This document shows positions 1-7,059 of a stretch of 38,920 nt of DNA, in pieces. Position numbers and translations under genes: made by a program. Position 1 is the first letter of the stretch; each line of letters opens with the position of its first letter. The notes beneath the pieces are model-generated. The model worked only from the letters and a program-made list of their open reading frames with translations, did not search any database and had not been told where the DNA came from. This DNA comes from Acidobacteriota bacterium (GTDB lineage Bacteria; Acidobacteriota; Vicinamibacteria; Marinacidobacterales; Marinacidobacteraceae): contig JAJEFG010000035.1 in NCBI GenBank assembly GCA_022820545.1, positions 1-38,920 on the forward strand, in the 5' to 3' direction.

Positions 1-140
1 GCCCCCCCCTCCTGGGGGTGGCGCGCCATAACGGGGGTTTTGGCGCTCCGGCGCGCTGCGGGCGGGGGGCGGGCGCTCCGAGGCGGCGCCGCCACTACTG
101 CTGGCCAACCCCGCACGGCTGCATTTTCACGGCAACTGGT

Positions 141-219
141 GCGCCGCGCACGTCGCAACGCGACCTGCCCTCTCGACGCGTACGGCCTGGAGCGCCGGCC
201 TCCGGTCGGCACCGCGGCC
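141..219 (+). repeat. Interspersed hairpin repeat, extended copy
   Basis: The core (181-219) reads TACGGCCTGGAGCGCCGG followed by the complementary arm CCGGTCGGC, so it can form a G+C-rich hairpin. The 40 nt upstream are also conserved: 141-217 aligns without gaps to 24378-24453, sharing for example CGACGCGTAC just before the core. The repeat unit is therefore longer than the hairpin alone. Other copies lie at 1160, 3727, 4645, 20748, 24332, 24417, 26398, 32629 and 34018. Confidence 0.7.
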
Positions 220-297
220 GCAGGTCGCGAACGTATGCCGCGGCCGACACAGATGGCGTGATACCAAACGCCATCAATGCAGGTTTCACACTACCGC

Positions 298-362
298 GCG
301 ATCCCGGCCGGATGGCGGCGCCCGAACGGTGTCAACTTGTACTTGAAGGAACTCCATCCACC
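298..362 (-). repeat. Degenerate repeat plus tRNA-promoter-like tail
   Basis: This stretch parallels 1182-1239: a reverse-orientation hairpin-repeat arm followed by GTCAACTTGTACTTGAAGG (331-349), against GTCAAGTTATACTTGAAGA (1212-1230) upstream of tRNA-Ala. In the tRNA copy the TATACT is a good -10 box; here it reads TGTACT. No tRNA or other recognisable RNA follows, so this looks like a duplicated promoter segment that has lost its gene. Confidence 0.45.
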
Positions 363-402
363 AGAGGCAGGCGCGGAGCCGGCTCGCGTCCGCGCCGCGC
401 CG

Positions 403-861
403 TCACTCCGGTGAGGACAGCGCGACTACCTCGATCCCGTCAAAGGGAGCGAAGTCGGCGCCATTCTGCGTAACCACGAAACGGATGCCATGAGCTGACA
501 TCGTGGCGGCGATGTTTGCGTCGTGGAGCCGCCGTCCGCGCAGTCCGTAGTCGACGGCAAACCGGCGGAGTCGCCGCGACACTTCTTCGTTCTCCTCGTA
601 GAGGTGGAGGTGCCGCAGGAATGCGTGCACATTCGCTACCCCGTCCTCCGTACTGAGTCCCAGACCATTCGCCTCCCGAGGCCGCGTCGCCACCACCAGG
701 TATTCCCGAAGGATCTGTCCACTCGCGCCCAGGTGCACACCGCGTGCTCCGGATTCGGAAAGCAGGCGCTGCGCCTCGCGGTGCTGCGGGCGCAGCTCAT
801 CGGTCGCGGTCAGTAGCACATTGGTGTCGACGAACAGGACTTCACCGGCCGTCGGGGCCAT
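403..861 (-). CDS. PIN-domain ribonuclease toxin (VapC/FitB-like)
   Basis: A 152-residue PIN-domain protein, expected to act as an Mg2+-dependent RNase toxin in the cytoplasm. The acidic active-site set is visible: Asp12 in FVDTNVLL, Glu53 in LREYL, Asp114 in HDANIAA and Asp136 after the TQNGAD motif. Length is normal for a VapC-type toxin. Its ATG lies inside the 3' end of the upstream antitoxin gene, giving a 20-nt overlap (842-861), so the two are co-transcribed and probably translationally coupled. The RNA target cannot be told from sequence. I am confident of the fold and the pairing, less so of the exact subfamily. Confidence 0.85.
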   Translation of the reverse strand: MAPTAGEVLFVDTNVLLTATDELRPQHREAQRLLSESGARGVHLGASGQILREYLVVATRPREANGLGLSTEDGVANVHAFLRHLHLYEENEEVSRRLRRFAVDYGLRGRRLHDANIAATMSAHGIRFVVTQNGADFAPFDGIEVVALSSPE

Positions 862-1072
862 AGATCTCCTCCCGCCGCCACGAGGTCGCCGCGCCGACCC
901 GGACCGTCACCAGATTGAGCTTCCGGGCGCCCTCATCCGCCGGAGCCATGCGGGCCGCCCGCTGGAGGATGGCCCGCAGTTCGCCCTGTAGCGAGCGATG
1001 ATGACTGCGCGCCAACCGCTTCAACGCGTCAACGGTGTCCGGCGCAACGTCGCGGATGTGTATCGAACTCAT
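842..1072 (-). CDS. FitA-like ribbon-helix-helix antitoxin
   Basis: A 76-residue protein whose N-terminus has the FitA-type ribbon-helix-helix pattern: a beta strand (SSIHIRDV) followed by two helices including RSLQGELRAIL, the usual DNA-binding dimer. The charged C-terminal 30 residues are expected to wrap the toxin active site. The ATG is 6 nt downstream of a perfect TATAAT (minus strand 1084-1079), which implies a leaderless or nearly leaderless mRNA. An imperfect inverted repeat overlaps this -10 box, consistent with autoregulation by the antitoxin-toxin complex. It is the first gene of a two-gene operon with the PIN toxin. Confidence 0.82.
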   Translation of the reverse strand: MSSIHIRDVAPDTVDALKRLARSHHRSLQGELRAILQRAARMAPADEGARKLNLVTVRVGAATSWRREEIYGPDGR

Positions 1073-1090
1073 ACCAGTATTATAGTGCTA
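1072..1090 (-). promoter_or_regulatory. TA promoter with overlapping imperfect operator
   Basis: The minus-strand -10 box TATAAT (1084-1079) sits in an imperfect inverted repeat, TACCAGTA-TTA-TAGTGCTA on the plus strand, whose 8-nt arms match at 6 positions. Repressors of the RHH antitoxin type commonly bind such sites over the -10 box. No clear -35 box is seen. Confidence 0.5.
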
Positions 1091-1159
1091 CCATCCGGCG
1101 ACGACGGGTTGGCGTTCCGCCGTTCCGGTCGGCCTCGTCCTGTCCGGGCGGCTTGCCGC

Positions 1160-1210
1160 GTGCGTTTCGCGGCCTCCGGCCGCGATGCCGGCCGGAGGCC
1201 GGCGCTCCAG
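1160..1210 (-). repeat. Interspersed hairpin repeat (reverse copy)
   Basis: Read on the minus strand this is CTGGAGCGCCGGCCTCCGG followed by CCGGCATCGCGG, matching the family consensus. It then continues into a second small palindrome (GCGGCCTCCGGCCGC). It ends a few bases upstream of the tRNA-Ala promoter. Confidence 0.7.
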
Positions 1211-1211
1211 T

Positions 1212-1230
1212 GTCAAGTTATACTTGAAGA
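1212..1230 (+). promoter_or_regulatory. Promoter of tRNA-Ala (and probably lolA)
   Basis: TATACT at 1219-1224 is a good -10 box, 17 nt before the first base of the tRNA, so transcription would start near 1231. The upstream side is occupied by the hairpin repeat and shows no clear -35. Because lolA starts 18 nt after the tRNA CCA end with no room for another promoter, it probably serves lolA as well. The block is nearly repeated at 331-349. Confidence 0.55.
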
Positions 1231-1241
1231 AAATCCACCGG

Positions 1242-1317
1242 GGGCGGCTAGCTCAGCTGGGAGAGCGCGGCGTTCGCAATGCCGAGGTCACGGGTTCGAT
1301 CCCCGTGCCGTCCACCA
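1242..1317 (+). tRNA. tRNA-Ala (anticodon CGC)
   Basis: The full cloverleaf can be drawn. The acceptor stem GGGCGGC/GCCGTCC contains the G3-U70 pair that is the identity element of alanine tRNAs. The D-arm is GCTC-AGCTGGGA-GAGC. The anticodon arm is CGGCG-TTCGCAA-TGCCG with anticodon CGC, which reads GCG. The variable loop is AGGTC and the T-arm ACGGG-TTCGATC-CCCGT. The discriminator is A (1314) and CCA is encoded (1315-1317). GCG is expected to be a frequent alanine codon in DNA this rich in G+C. The lolA ribosome-binding site begins 4 nt after the CCA. Confidence 0.97.
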
Positions 1318-1335
1318 CCGGGAGGGAAGCCCAAC

Positions 1336-2064
1336 ATGCGACGAATCGTCTGGTTGCGGACCCTCCCCTTCTCTCTGATCCTGTTCGGCTTGGCCCTGTC
1401 GGCGGTAGCCGGACCGGAAAACCCGCCGTCCTCGCGATCCGCGCCCGACCCCGAAGCCGTCGCGCTCATCGAACGCGTCGAGGCCTACCACCAGTCCCTG
1501 CCCCACTTCGAAGCGCGCTTCGAGCAGCGGTTCTCCCCCCGTATCTTCGGCCGCGACCGGGTGGAGACCGGCCGGTTGACGGTCAAGCGGCCGGCCCGGA
1601 TGCGTTGGGACTACGAAGAGCCCGAGCCGAAGGTCTTCGTCAGCGATGGAGTGAGCACCTGGTTCCACGTACCCGCCGACCAGCAGGTCGTGGTGGGCGC
1701 GTTCGGCGACGGCGAGGGTGCTGACGGGGAGGCCGGGGGGTTCAATCCGCTCGAGTTCCTGACCGGGGACGCCTCGATCCTCGATCACTTCGACGCGCTG
1801 CTGGCGAGCGAGCCGCCGGATTCCGGCCTGCGGACCGTGGCGCTCGTCCCGCGGCAGACCAACGGGGAGATCACGTCGCTGTCGCTCACGGTGGGCGCCG
1901 AGAGCGGCCTGATCCAGGGGATCGAGTCGGAAGACCTGGAAGGGAACCGGACGACGTTCCGGTTCACCGACTTCCGGTTCGGGACCTCCCCCGACGACTC
2001 GCTGTTCACGTTCACCATCCCGCCGGGGACGGATGTGGTGACGGCATCGGACCTCCGCCCATGA
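1336..2064 (+). CDS. lolA: Outer-membrane lipoprotein carrier protein LolA
   Basis: A 242-residue periplasmic chaperone that takes lipoproteins from the LolCDE exporter to the outer membrane. The N-terminus is a Sec signal peptide (basic MRR, hydrophobic core, likely cut after AVA near residue 23). The mature part shows the LolA pattern: YHQSLPHFEARFEQ, then TGRLTVKRPARMRWDY, then KVFVSDG and a C-terminal LEGNRTTFRFTDFRF. The ATG at 1336 is chosen over an upstream frame because GGAGGG at 1321-1326 is correctly spaced and the signal peptide then starts at residue 1; longer frames would run through the tRNA. The stop overlaps the next start (ATGA, 2061-2064). The acidic Gly-rich loop near residues 120-135 is probably lineage-specific. 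Confidence 0.9.
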   Translation: MRRIVWLRTLPFSLILFGLALSAVAGPENPPSSRSAPDPEAVALIERVEAYHQSLPHFEARFEQRFSPRIFGRDRVETGRLTVKRPARMRWDYEEPEPKVFVSDGVSTWFHVPADQQVVVGAFGDGEGADGEAGGFNPLEFLTGDASILDHFDALLASEPPDSGLRTVALVPRQTNGEITSLSLTVGAESGLIQGIESEDLEGNRTTFRFTDFRFGTSPDDSLFTFTIPPGTDVVTASDLRP

Positions 2065-3713
2065 CGTTGCCGGGAGGGGACCTCCTGAGTCTTCGCATCC
2101 CCGTACTCCTCCTCGCCGCCAGCCTCGCCGGGTGCGCCACGAGCCGCCACTTCACGGCGGGCGAGACGGCGGAACGGATGGGCCGCTACGACGATGCCGT
2201 GGTCCATTACGCCCGGGCGGTGGCGGAGGACCCCTCCGACTCGGCGGCCCAGCTCTCGTTGACCCGCGCCAAGGTGCGGGCGGCCGAGCAGCACGCCCGG
2301 GAGGCGGAGCGCCTCGCCGTGCTCGAGGACTACGCGGGAGCGGAAGACGCCCTGCGGGCGGCGATCATTCTCGCGCCGGAAGAGACGTCCTACCGGGACC
2401 GGCTGGCGGTGATCCAGGCGGCGGTCCAGGAGCAGGCCGAGGACGCGAGGGCGCTGACGCTCGCCGAGCTGAAGGAAGAGGCCCTCAACCGCCCGCTGGG
2501 TCTCGACGTTCCGGAGGACGCCCGGGCTCCCGCGAGCTTCGTGTTCCGGGACGCGAGCCTCCGCTATGTCCTGCTCACGCTGGGGGAGATCGCGGGGGTG
2601 AACGTCGCCTTCGACGAGGACTTCGTGGACCAGACGGTCTCGATCGAGGCGGAGGACTCCACCTTCGAGGACGCGATCCGCAGCCTGACCGAGACCACGG
2701 GGCACTTCTTCCGGGTCGAGTCGCCGCACCTGATCACCATCGTCCCCGACACCCAGAACAAGCGGCTCCAGTACGAGCGGCAGGTCGCGCAGACCTTCTA
2801 CCTCTCCTCGGCGGACCTCGTCCAGACCGCGGACACCCTGCGCATCGTGCTGGGAATCCGGCAGATCGCCACCCACGAGGGGACGAACTCGATCACCATG
2901 GTGGACACCTGGGAACAGGTCCGCTCGGCGCAGCGCATCATCGAGGCGCTCGACCGGAGTCCCGGCGAAGTGCTGGTGGACGTGGAGCTCATGGAGGTGA
3001 ACCGGACCCACCTGGAGCAGTACGGCATTCCTCTGCTGTCCCCCCAGACCGAGGGACAAGGGATTTCGGTCGCCCTCACCCCCCGGCTGGACACCGTCCT
3101 GCAAAACCCCTACGAACGCGGGAATCTCCAGATCGCGGGACTCCCGGGCGCGATCCTGAACCTGGTCCGCTCCGACACCGACACCCATGTGCTCGCCAAC
3201 CCGCAACTCCGGGCCTCGGACGGCAAGCCCGCCCTCGCCGACTTCGGCGAGCGGGTGCCGGTCCCGGTGACCACCTTCGCGCCGATCGCGACCGGGGGTC
3301 TGGCGCAGCAGCCCACCACCACGTTCGAGTACGAAAACGTCGGGGTCAGCATCGAGGTCCTTCCCCGGATCCACCACGACGACAGCGTCACCCTCGAGGT
3401 CAAGGTCCGGCTCGACAACGTGTCGGGCACCGGCTACTCGGGACTCCCGACCTTCGGCAACCGGAACGTGGAGACGACCCTGCGCCTCAGGAACGGCGAG
3501 ACCAGCATGATCGCCGGCCTCATCCGCCAGGAGGAGCGGAGCAGCCTGAGCGGCCTCCCCGGAGTCGCCGACATCCCGGTGATCGGGCGGCTCTTCGGCC
3601 AGAACTCCGACAACCTGACGGAGTCGGACATCATCCTGACCATCACCCCGAGGATCGCGCGGCGCGCGGACCTCAACCGGGAAACGCTACTCCCGCACAT
3701 CGTCCGGCGGTAG
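2061..3713 (+). CDS. TPR-containing secretin lipoprotein (GspD/PilQ family)
   Basis: A 550-residue outer-membrane secretin-family protein. A lipobox (LAGC, Cys25) follows a hydrophobic stretch, so it should be lipidated and is a potential client of the adjacent LolA. Residues about 30-125 form TPR-like helices (GRYDDAVVHYARAV, EDYAGAEDALRAAI). About 155-225 resembles the STN/N0 domain (FVFRDASLRYVLLTLGEIAG). The C-terminal half is the secretin barrel with VLANPQLRASDGKPA and the signature IPVIGRLFG followed by SDIILTITPRI. The start overlaps the lolA stop; a TTG (2067) or CTG (2085) just inside could also serve, which would shorten the pre-lipobox segment. No pilus or type II secretion genes are nearby, so the transported substrate is unknown. 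Confidence 0.85.
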   Translation: MTLPGGDLLSLRIPVLLLAASLAGCATSRHFTAGETAERMGRYDDAVVHYARAVAEDPSDSAAQLSLTRAKVRAAEQHAREAERLAVLEDYAGAEDALRAAIILAPEETSYRDRLAVIQAAVQEQAEDARALTLAELKEEALNRPLGLDVPEDARAPASFVFRDASLRYVLLTLGEIAGVNVAFDEDFVDQTVSIEAEDSTFEDAIRSLTETTGHFFRVESPHLITIVPDTQNKRLQYERQVAQTFYLSSADLVQTADTLRIVLGIRQIATHEGTNSITMVDTWEQVRSAQRIIEALDRSPGEVLVDVELMEVNRTHLEQYGIPLLSPQTEGQGISVALTPRLDTVLQNPYERGNLQIAGLPGAILNLVRSDTDTHVLANPQLRASDGKPALADFGERVPVPVTTFAPIATGGLAQQPTTTFEYENVGVSIEVLPRIHHDDSVTLEVKVRLDNVSGTGYSGLPTFGNRNVETTLRLRNGETSMIAGLIRQEERSSLSGLPGVADIPVIGRLFGQNSDNLTESDIILTITPRIARRADLNRETLLPHIVRR

Positions 3714-3726
3714 GAACCGCCGAGCC

Positions 3727-3762
3727 GTTCGGAACGTCGGCCTCCGGCCGACATCGCCGAGT
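3727..3762 (+). repeat. Interspersed hairpin repeat
   Basis: GGAACGTCGGCCTCCGGCCG continues to GACATCGCCGA. GTCGGCC (3736-3742) and GGCCGAC (3746-3752) form a perfect 7-bp stem with a 3-nt loop. It lies 14 nt after the secretin stop codon and could fold at the transcript end, although no U-run follows. Confidence 0.7.
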
Positions 3763-3828
3763 TCAGCGAGGCGAAACGCGCAACGCTCCCGCGTCCAACC
3801 GGACGCGAACCGCTCCGAACGAATAGGT

Positions 3829-3834
3829 TATATT
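3829..3834 (+). promoter_or_regulatory. -10 box of the vapBC pair
   Basis: TATATT ends 8 nt before the antitoxin ATG, so the transcript would begin at or within a base or two of the start codon. No Shine-Dalgarno sequence is possible in that space. No good -35 is seen. Confidence 0.55.
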
Positions 3835-3842
3835 CTACGACC

Positions 3843-4097
3843 ATGCCAACCACCATCCACCTGCCTGATCCCGTGCTCGCGGCGGTTGACGAGAGGGCTC
3901 GCGCTCAGGGCATGAGCCGCAGTCGCTACATCGCTCGGGCTGTACAGAAGACTCTTGACGCCGAGCGCAGCTGGCGACCCGAGGTGCTGCGCGCCTTCCA
4001 GCCGGCGCCGACCGACGACGAAGACCGGGAGGCCGTCCAGGAGATGCTCGGGATCATCGCCGCTGGCCGGACCAGGAAAGGGCCCGTGGACCTGTGA
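3843..4097 (+). CDS. CopG/VapB-type RHH antitoxin
   Basis: An 84-residue ribbon-helix-helix protein. The strand TTIHLPDPVLAAVDERA is followed by GMSRSRYIARAVQ, the typical second helix of CopG-like DNA-binding antitoxins. The acidic C-terminal half (PTDDEDREAVQEML) is the likely toxin-neutralising part. The ATG is fixed by the -10 box 8 nt upstream. Its TGA stop overlaps the toxin's GTG start by four bases (GTGA). With the following PIN gene it forms a complete type II toxin-antitoxin operon. Confidence 0.85.
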   Translation: MPTTIHLPDPVLAAVDERARAQGMSRSRYIARAVQKTLDAERSWRPEVLRAFQPAPTDDEDREAVQEMLGIIAAGRTRKGPVDL

Positions 4098-4513
4098 AGT
4101 ACATCCTCGACACGAATGCCGTTTCGGCCGCGATGTACAACGATCCGCACATATGGGAGCAGCTCACCGCGAGGTCCGCGGGCGATGTCCTGATTCCGCA
4201 ACCCGTTCTCGCCGAAATCGCTTATGGACTGGCCCGGCTGCCCGAGTCCGCCCGGCGCACCCGCCTGACCCATCGCTTCCGCGTCTTCGCCGACTCGCAG
4301 CCGCGCGCGGACTGGACCGACGACGTAAGCGGCATCTTCGGGCAGATCAAGGCGGAACTCGCGCGGCGGGGCGTCCTCCTGGAGGACTTCGACACCGCCA
4401 TCGCCGCGCACGCGCTGGCGCTCGACGGCGTCCTGGTGACCGGCAACACCCGACACTTCGAACGGATTCCCGGCCTGCGGCTCGAAGACTGGGTGCGCAT
4501 GTCGGGAACGTGA
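4094..4513 (+). CDS. vapC: VapC-type PIN-domain ribonuclease toxin
   Basis: A 139-residue PIN-domain RNase. The catalytic carboxylates are visible: Asp6 in ILDTNAVSA, Glu41 in VLAEIAYGL, Asp98/Asp100 in EDFDTAIAA, with Asn118 in VTGNTRHF, the family's closing motif. It starts at a GTG inside the antitoxin stop, so translation is coupled. The features agree with tRNA- or rRNA-cleaving VapC toxins, but the target is not predictable. It is clearly different in sequence from the three other PIN proteins in this window, so these are not recent duplicates. Confidence 0.88.
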   Translation: MKYILDTNAVSAAMYNDPHIWEQLTARSAGDVLIPQPVLAEIAYGLARLPESARRTRLTHRFRVFADSQPRADWTDDVSGIFGQIKAELARRGVLLEDFDTAIAAHALALDGVLVTGNTRHFERIPGLRLEDWVRMSGT

Positions 4514-4644
4514 GACGACATTGCGCAAGAGTTCGTCTTTCCTGGCCGGTGGGTCGGATCACACCGGCTCGGGCTGGCAGGTGGTCTGAATGCAGGCCGG
4601 CGGGGTGTCGGGGCGAGGTGTGGTACGCGCTCCGCCCGCCTCCG

Positions 4645-4680
4645 GCGGGCTGTGCCGGCTGAAGCCGGCGTTCCAGGCCG
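4645..4680 (-). repeat. Interspersed hairpin repeat between convergent genes
   Basis: Read on the minus strand: CGGCCTGGAACGCCGGC followed by TTCAGCCGGCAC. GCCGGC-TGAA-GCCGGC is a perfect stem, and CCCGCC-TCC-GGCGGG (about 4633-4648) forms a second one beside it. It lies between the convergent 3' ends of vapC (4513) and mpl (4691) and could act as a bidirectional transcript-end structure; this is inferred from position. Confidence 0.65.
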
Positions 4681-4690
4681 GTGGGTTCGG

Positions 4691-6142
4691 CTATTCCTGA
4701 ATGAGGGTGGCAGCCTGCTCCGGGAGGCCGCCGAAGTGGCCGTTCGAGAGGAAAAGGAAGACGGTCGGTTCGTCTCCGCTGGCGAGCTCGCTCACCAACT
4801 CCAGAAGCGCGGAGTGATCGTGCAGCACGTCCGCCGGGATGCCCGCTGAAGCGAGGTCGGCGGCCAGGCGGTCGAGGTCCAGCGAGGCGGTCCCCGGCAG
4901 CCGGCGGCCGCGGCTCTCGCCGGCGGGTGACGCCAGGAGAACACGGTTCGCCTGCCGGAACGCCTCGGCGAAGCGCTCCTGGAAGACAGCGCTGCGGGCG
5001 GTGAAGGAGCGGGGTTCGAAGACCGCCACGAGGCGCGCGCCGGGCCAGCGGTGGGACCCGGCCTCGAGCACCGCCTCGACTGCGGTGGGGTGGTGGGCGA
5101 AATCCCGGACCACCAGCACCCGCCCGTCGGGACTCGCGGCGAGTTGTTGCAGCCGGCGCTCCACCCCGGAGAAGTCGCGGACTGCCTCGCGGACCGCCTC
5201 CCATTCGACCCCCAGCCACTCGGCGGCGGCCGCCGCCGCCAGGACGTTCCGCGCCGCGGCCCGGCCCCAGAACCGGCCATGGAGGCTCCGCCGCGCCTCG
5301 CCGCGAAACGTGGCCCGGAGGCGGCTTCCCGACGGGCCGCTCGACTGGATTGCGGCGACCCAGTCCGCCGCCGGGCCCTCTCTGCCCGCGACCGAGAACG
5401 TCCGCACGGTGGTGTGGGCGGCCTCGGCCAGCTCGGCAGCCGCCGGCGAATCGGCGCCGAGGAGCAGCAGTCCGCGGCGCGAAGGCAGCCGGGCGAGGAA
5501 GGAGAACTGCCGCCGGACCGCCGCGAAGTCGGAATAGATGTCCGCGTGGTCGAACTCGACGTTGCCGATGATCGCCACCTCCGGGAGGTAGTGGAGGAAC
5601 TTGGGGCCCTTGTCCCAGTAGGCGCTGTCGTACTCGTCCCCCTCGACGACGAAGGGCTCCCCGGTCGCGCCCAGGGCGAAGCTCCCTCCGAGATCGTTCG
5701 CCACCCCTCCGACCAGGAAGCCGGCATCGAGTCCCGAGTTCCGCAGGATCCAGGCGAGCAGCGCGGTCGTGGTCGTCTTTCCGTGGGTCCCCGCAACCAC
5801 CACCGGAACCCGGCGCCGGAGGACCAGCTCCCGGAGCGTCTCCGGAAAGGAGACAAGCGGCACGCGCCGGTCGAGCGCCGCCTCGAGCTCCGGGTTCCCG
5901 CGGGAGATCGCGTTGCCGACGATCACCGCGCGGCAGTCGCCGGGGAGGTTCCCGGGCCCGAACGGCGTCCGGACCTCGATTCCCTCGCGTTCCAGCACCG
6001 TGGACATCGGCGGATAGGCCCCCTGGTCGGACCCGCTCACCCGGTAGCCGAGCCGGGTCAGAAGCCCCGCGAGCGAGGCCATGGCCGTTCCGGCAACTCC
6101 GAGCACGTGAAGGCGGTCGCCCGCCCGAAGTCCGTGGATCAC
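4691..6142 (-). CDS. mpl: UDP-N-acetylmuramate:L-Ala-gamma-D-Glu-meso-DAP ligase
   Basis: A 483-residue Mur-ligase-family enzyme that attaches recycled murein tripeptide to UDP-MurNAc in the cytoplasm, bypassing MurC, MurD and MurE. The N-terminal domain begins LHVLGVAGTAM. The ATP loop AGTHGKTTTT is at residues 117-126. The central motif GNVEFDHADIYSDF and the C-terminal domain (RDFAHHPTAVEAVLE, FEPRSFTARSAVFQ) are those of Mpl rather than MurC. A much longer open frame exists upstream, but the GTG at 6142 overlaps the ldcA stop (GTGA) and gives the standard N-terminus and family length. It is the last gene of the long minus-strand run. Pairing with ldcA fits a peptidoglycan-recycling unit. 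Confidence 0.9.
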   Translation of the reverse strand: MIHGLRAGDRLHVLGVAGTAMASLAGLLTRLGYRVSGSDQGAYPPMSTVLEREGIEVRTPFGPGNLPGDCRAVIVGNAISRGNPELEAALDRRVPLVSFPETLRELVLRRRVPVVVAGTHGKTTTTALLAWILRNSGLDAGFLVGGVANDLGGSFALGATGEPFVVEGDEYDSAYWDKGPKFLHYLPEVAIIGNVEFDHADIYSDFAAVRRQFSFLARLPSRRGLLLLGADSPAAAELAEAAHTTVRTFSVAGREGPAADWVAAIQSSGPSGSRLRATFRGEARRSLHGRFWGRAAARNVLAAAAAAEWLGVEWEAVREAVRDFSGVERRLQQLAASPDGRVLVVRDFAHHPTAVEAVLEAGSHRWPGARLVAVFEPRSFTARSAVFQERFAEAFRQANRVLLASPAGESRGRRLPGTASLDLDRLAADLASAGIPADVLHDHSALLELVSELASGDEPTVFLFLSNGHFGGLPEQAATLIQE

Positions 6143-7056
6143 TCCACGGCGCCTTCGAGCAGCGTCAGTCCGTCCTCGTCCATCCGGGCCCTCACTTCGA
6201 ACGGGACCGTGCGGCACGGATCCTCGTCCGTGTGGCCGGTCGCGAAACCGAAGACGACGGGCGCCTCGAACCGCTCGCTGAGACGGGCGAGGAGTTCCGC
6301 CGTCGTGTATCCCTGGTCCGGATGCTGGGTGCAGCCGGGCATCCGGCCGAAGACGATGCCCCGCACCCCGTCCAGCAGTCCGGCGAGCGCGAGCTGGGTC
6401 AGCATCCGCTCGATCTGGTACGGCTTGACGGAAATGTCCTCGAGGACGGCGATCGCGCCCCGGAACGAGGTCGCGAACGGCGTCCCGGCGAGCGCGGCCA
6501 GAATCGAGAGGCAGCCGCCCCGCAGCACCCCCTCGGCGCGCCCCGGATGGAGGCACTCCGCGTTCCGCCAGGGCAGCCGGAAGCCGGGCTCGCGGGCCCG
6601 CAGCACCCCGAGCGTCTCCTCCGCATCCCAGCGCGACGGGCCGCGGGCGATCTGCTGCGCGACCATCGGGCCGTGGAAGGAAACGACCCCCGCCCGCGAC
6701 AGGAGCGACAGCAGCGCGGTCAGATCACTGCCTCCGAGGATCGCCTTGGGGCTCTGGCGGAGCCGATCCGCCGGGATGCGGGGCAGGAGGTCCAGGCAGC
6801 CGTAACCGCCGCGGGCGCCGAAGAGCGCGCTCACCTCCTCGTCCTCGAGCAGCTCGAGAAAGTCCTCCGTCCGCTCCGCGGCCGACCCCGCGGTGTACTC
6901 GCTCCGCCGCAGCAGATTCCGGGACCGGCGCGGCACGAGCCCAACGCGGCGGAGCTCCGCTTCGCCGGCTTCGAGCCAGGGGAGCTGCACCGGGCTTGCC
7001 GGCGCCAGGATCCCCACCGTGGCGCCGGGAAGGACCGCCCGGGGTTTAACGGCCAT
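6139..7056 (-). CDS. ldcA: LD-carboxypeptidase (peptidase family S66)
   Basis: A 305-residue cytoplasmic enzyme that removes the terminal D-Ala from recycled murein tetrapeptide, yielding the tripeptide that Mpl uses. The S66 catalytic triad can be placed: nucleophile Ser110 in LGGSDLTAL, Glu206 in AVLEDISVKPY and His275 in ATGHTDEDP. The RGGYG motif (residues 82-86) and FHGP (residues 127-130) are also typical. Length is normal. The stop overlaps the mpl start by four bases, and the ATG lies 3 nt after the FHA gene ends. The direct ldcA-mpl coupling strengthens both calls. Confidence 0.9.
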   Translation of the reverse strand: MAVKPRAVLPGATVGILAPASPVQLPWLEAGEAELRRVGLVPRRSRNLLRRSEYTAGSAAERTEDFLELLEDEEVSALFGARGGYGCLDLLPRIPADRLRQSPKAILGGSDLTALLSLLSRAGVVSFHGPMVAQQIARGPSRWDAEETLGVLRAREPGFRLPWRNAECLHPGRAEGVLRGGCLSILAALAGTPFATSFRGAIAVLEDISVKPYQIERMLTQLALAGLLDGVRGIVFGRMPGCTQHPDQGYTTAELLARLSERFEAPVVFGFATGHTDEDPCRTVPFEVRARMDEDGLTLLEGAVE

Positions 7057-7059
7057 GCA

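Larger units (their letters stand above)
1..402. other. Gene-free edge with interspersed repeats
   Basis: I see no convincing gene here; the short reading frames are arginine/proline-rich shadows of G+C-rich DNA. What it does hold is a copy of the extended hairpin repeat (141-219), a degenerate reverse copy (298-327) and, straight after it, a block (330-362) closely resembling the promoter region of the tRNA-Ala gene near 1211-1239. The region lies beyond the 3' end of the minus-strand PIN gene. The left end is cut by the window. Confidence 0.6.

Noticed and set aside
330-402. A second tRNA after the duplicated promoter block
   Set aside because: No acceptor, anticodon or T-arm pairing can be drawn in the sequence after 362.
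1785-3377. 530-residue minus-strand open frame
   Set aside because: It is antisense to lolA and the secretin, low in complexity (Arg/Val/Asp/Gly-rich) and has no family motif; G+C-rich genes commonly produce such shadows.
6143-6556. N-terminal extension of mpl
   Set aside because: It overlaps ldcA and lacks Mur-ligase similarity; the GTG at 6142 gives the normal N-terminus.
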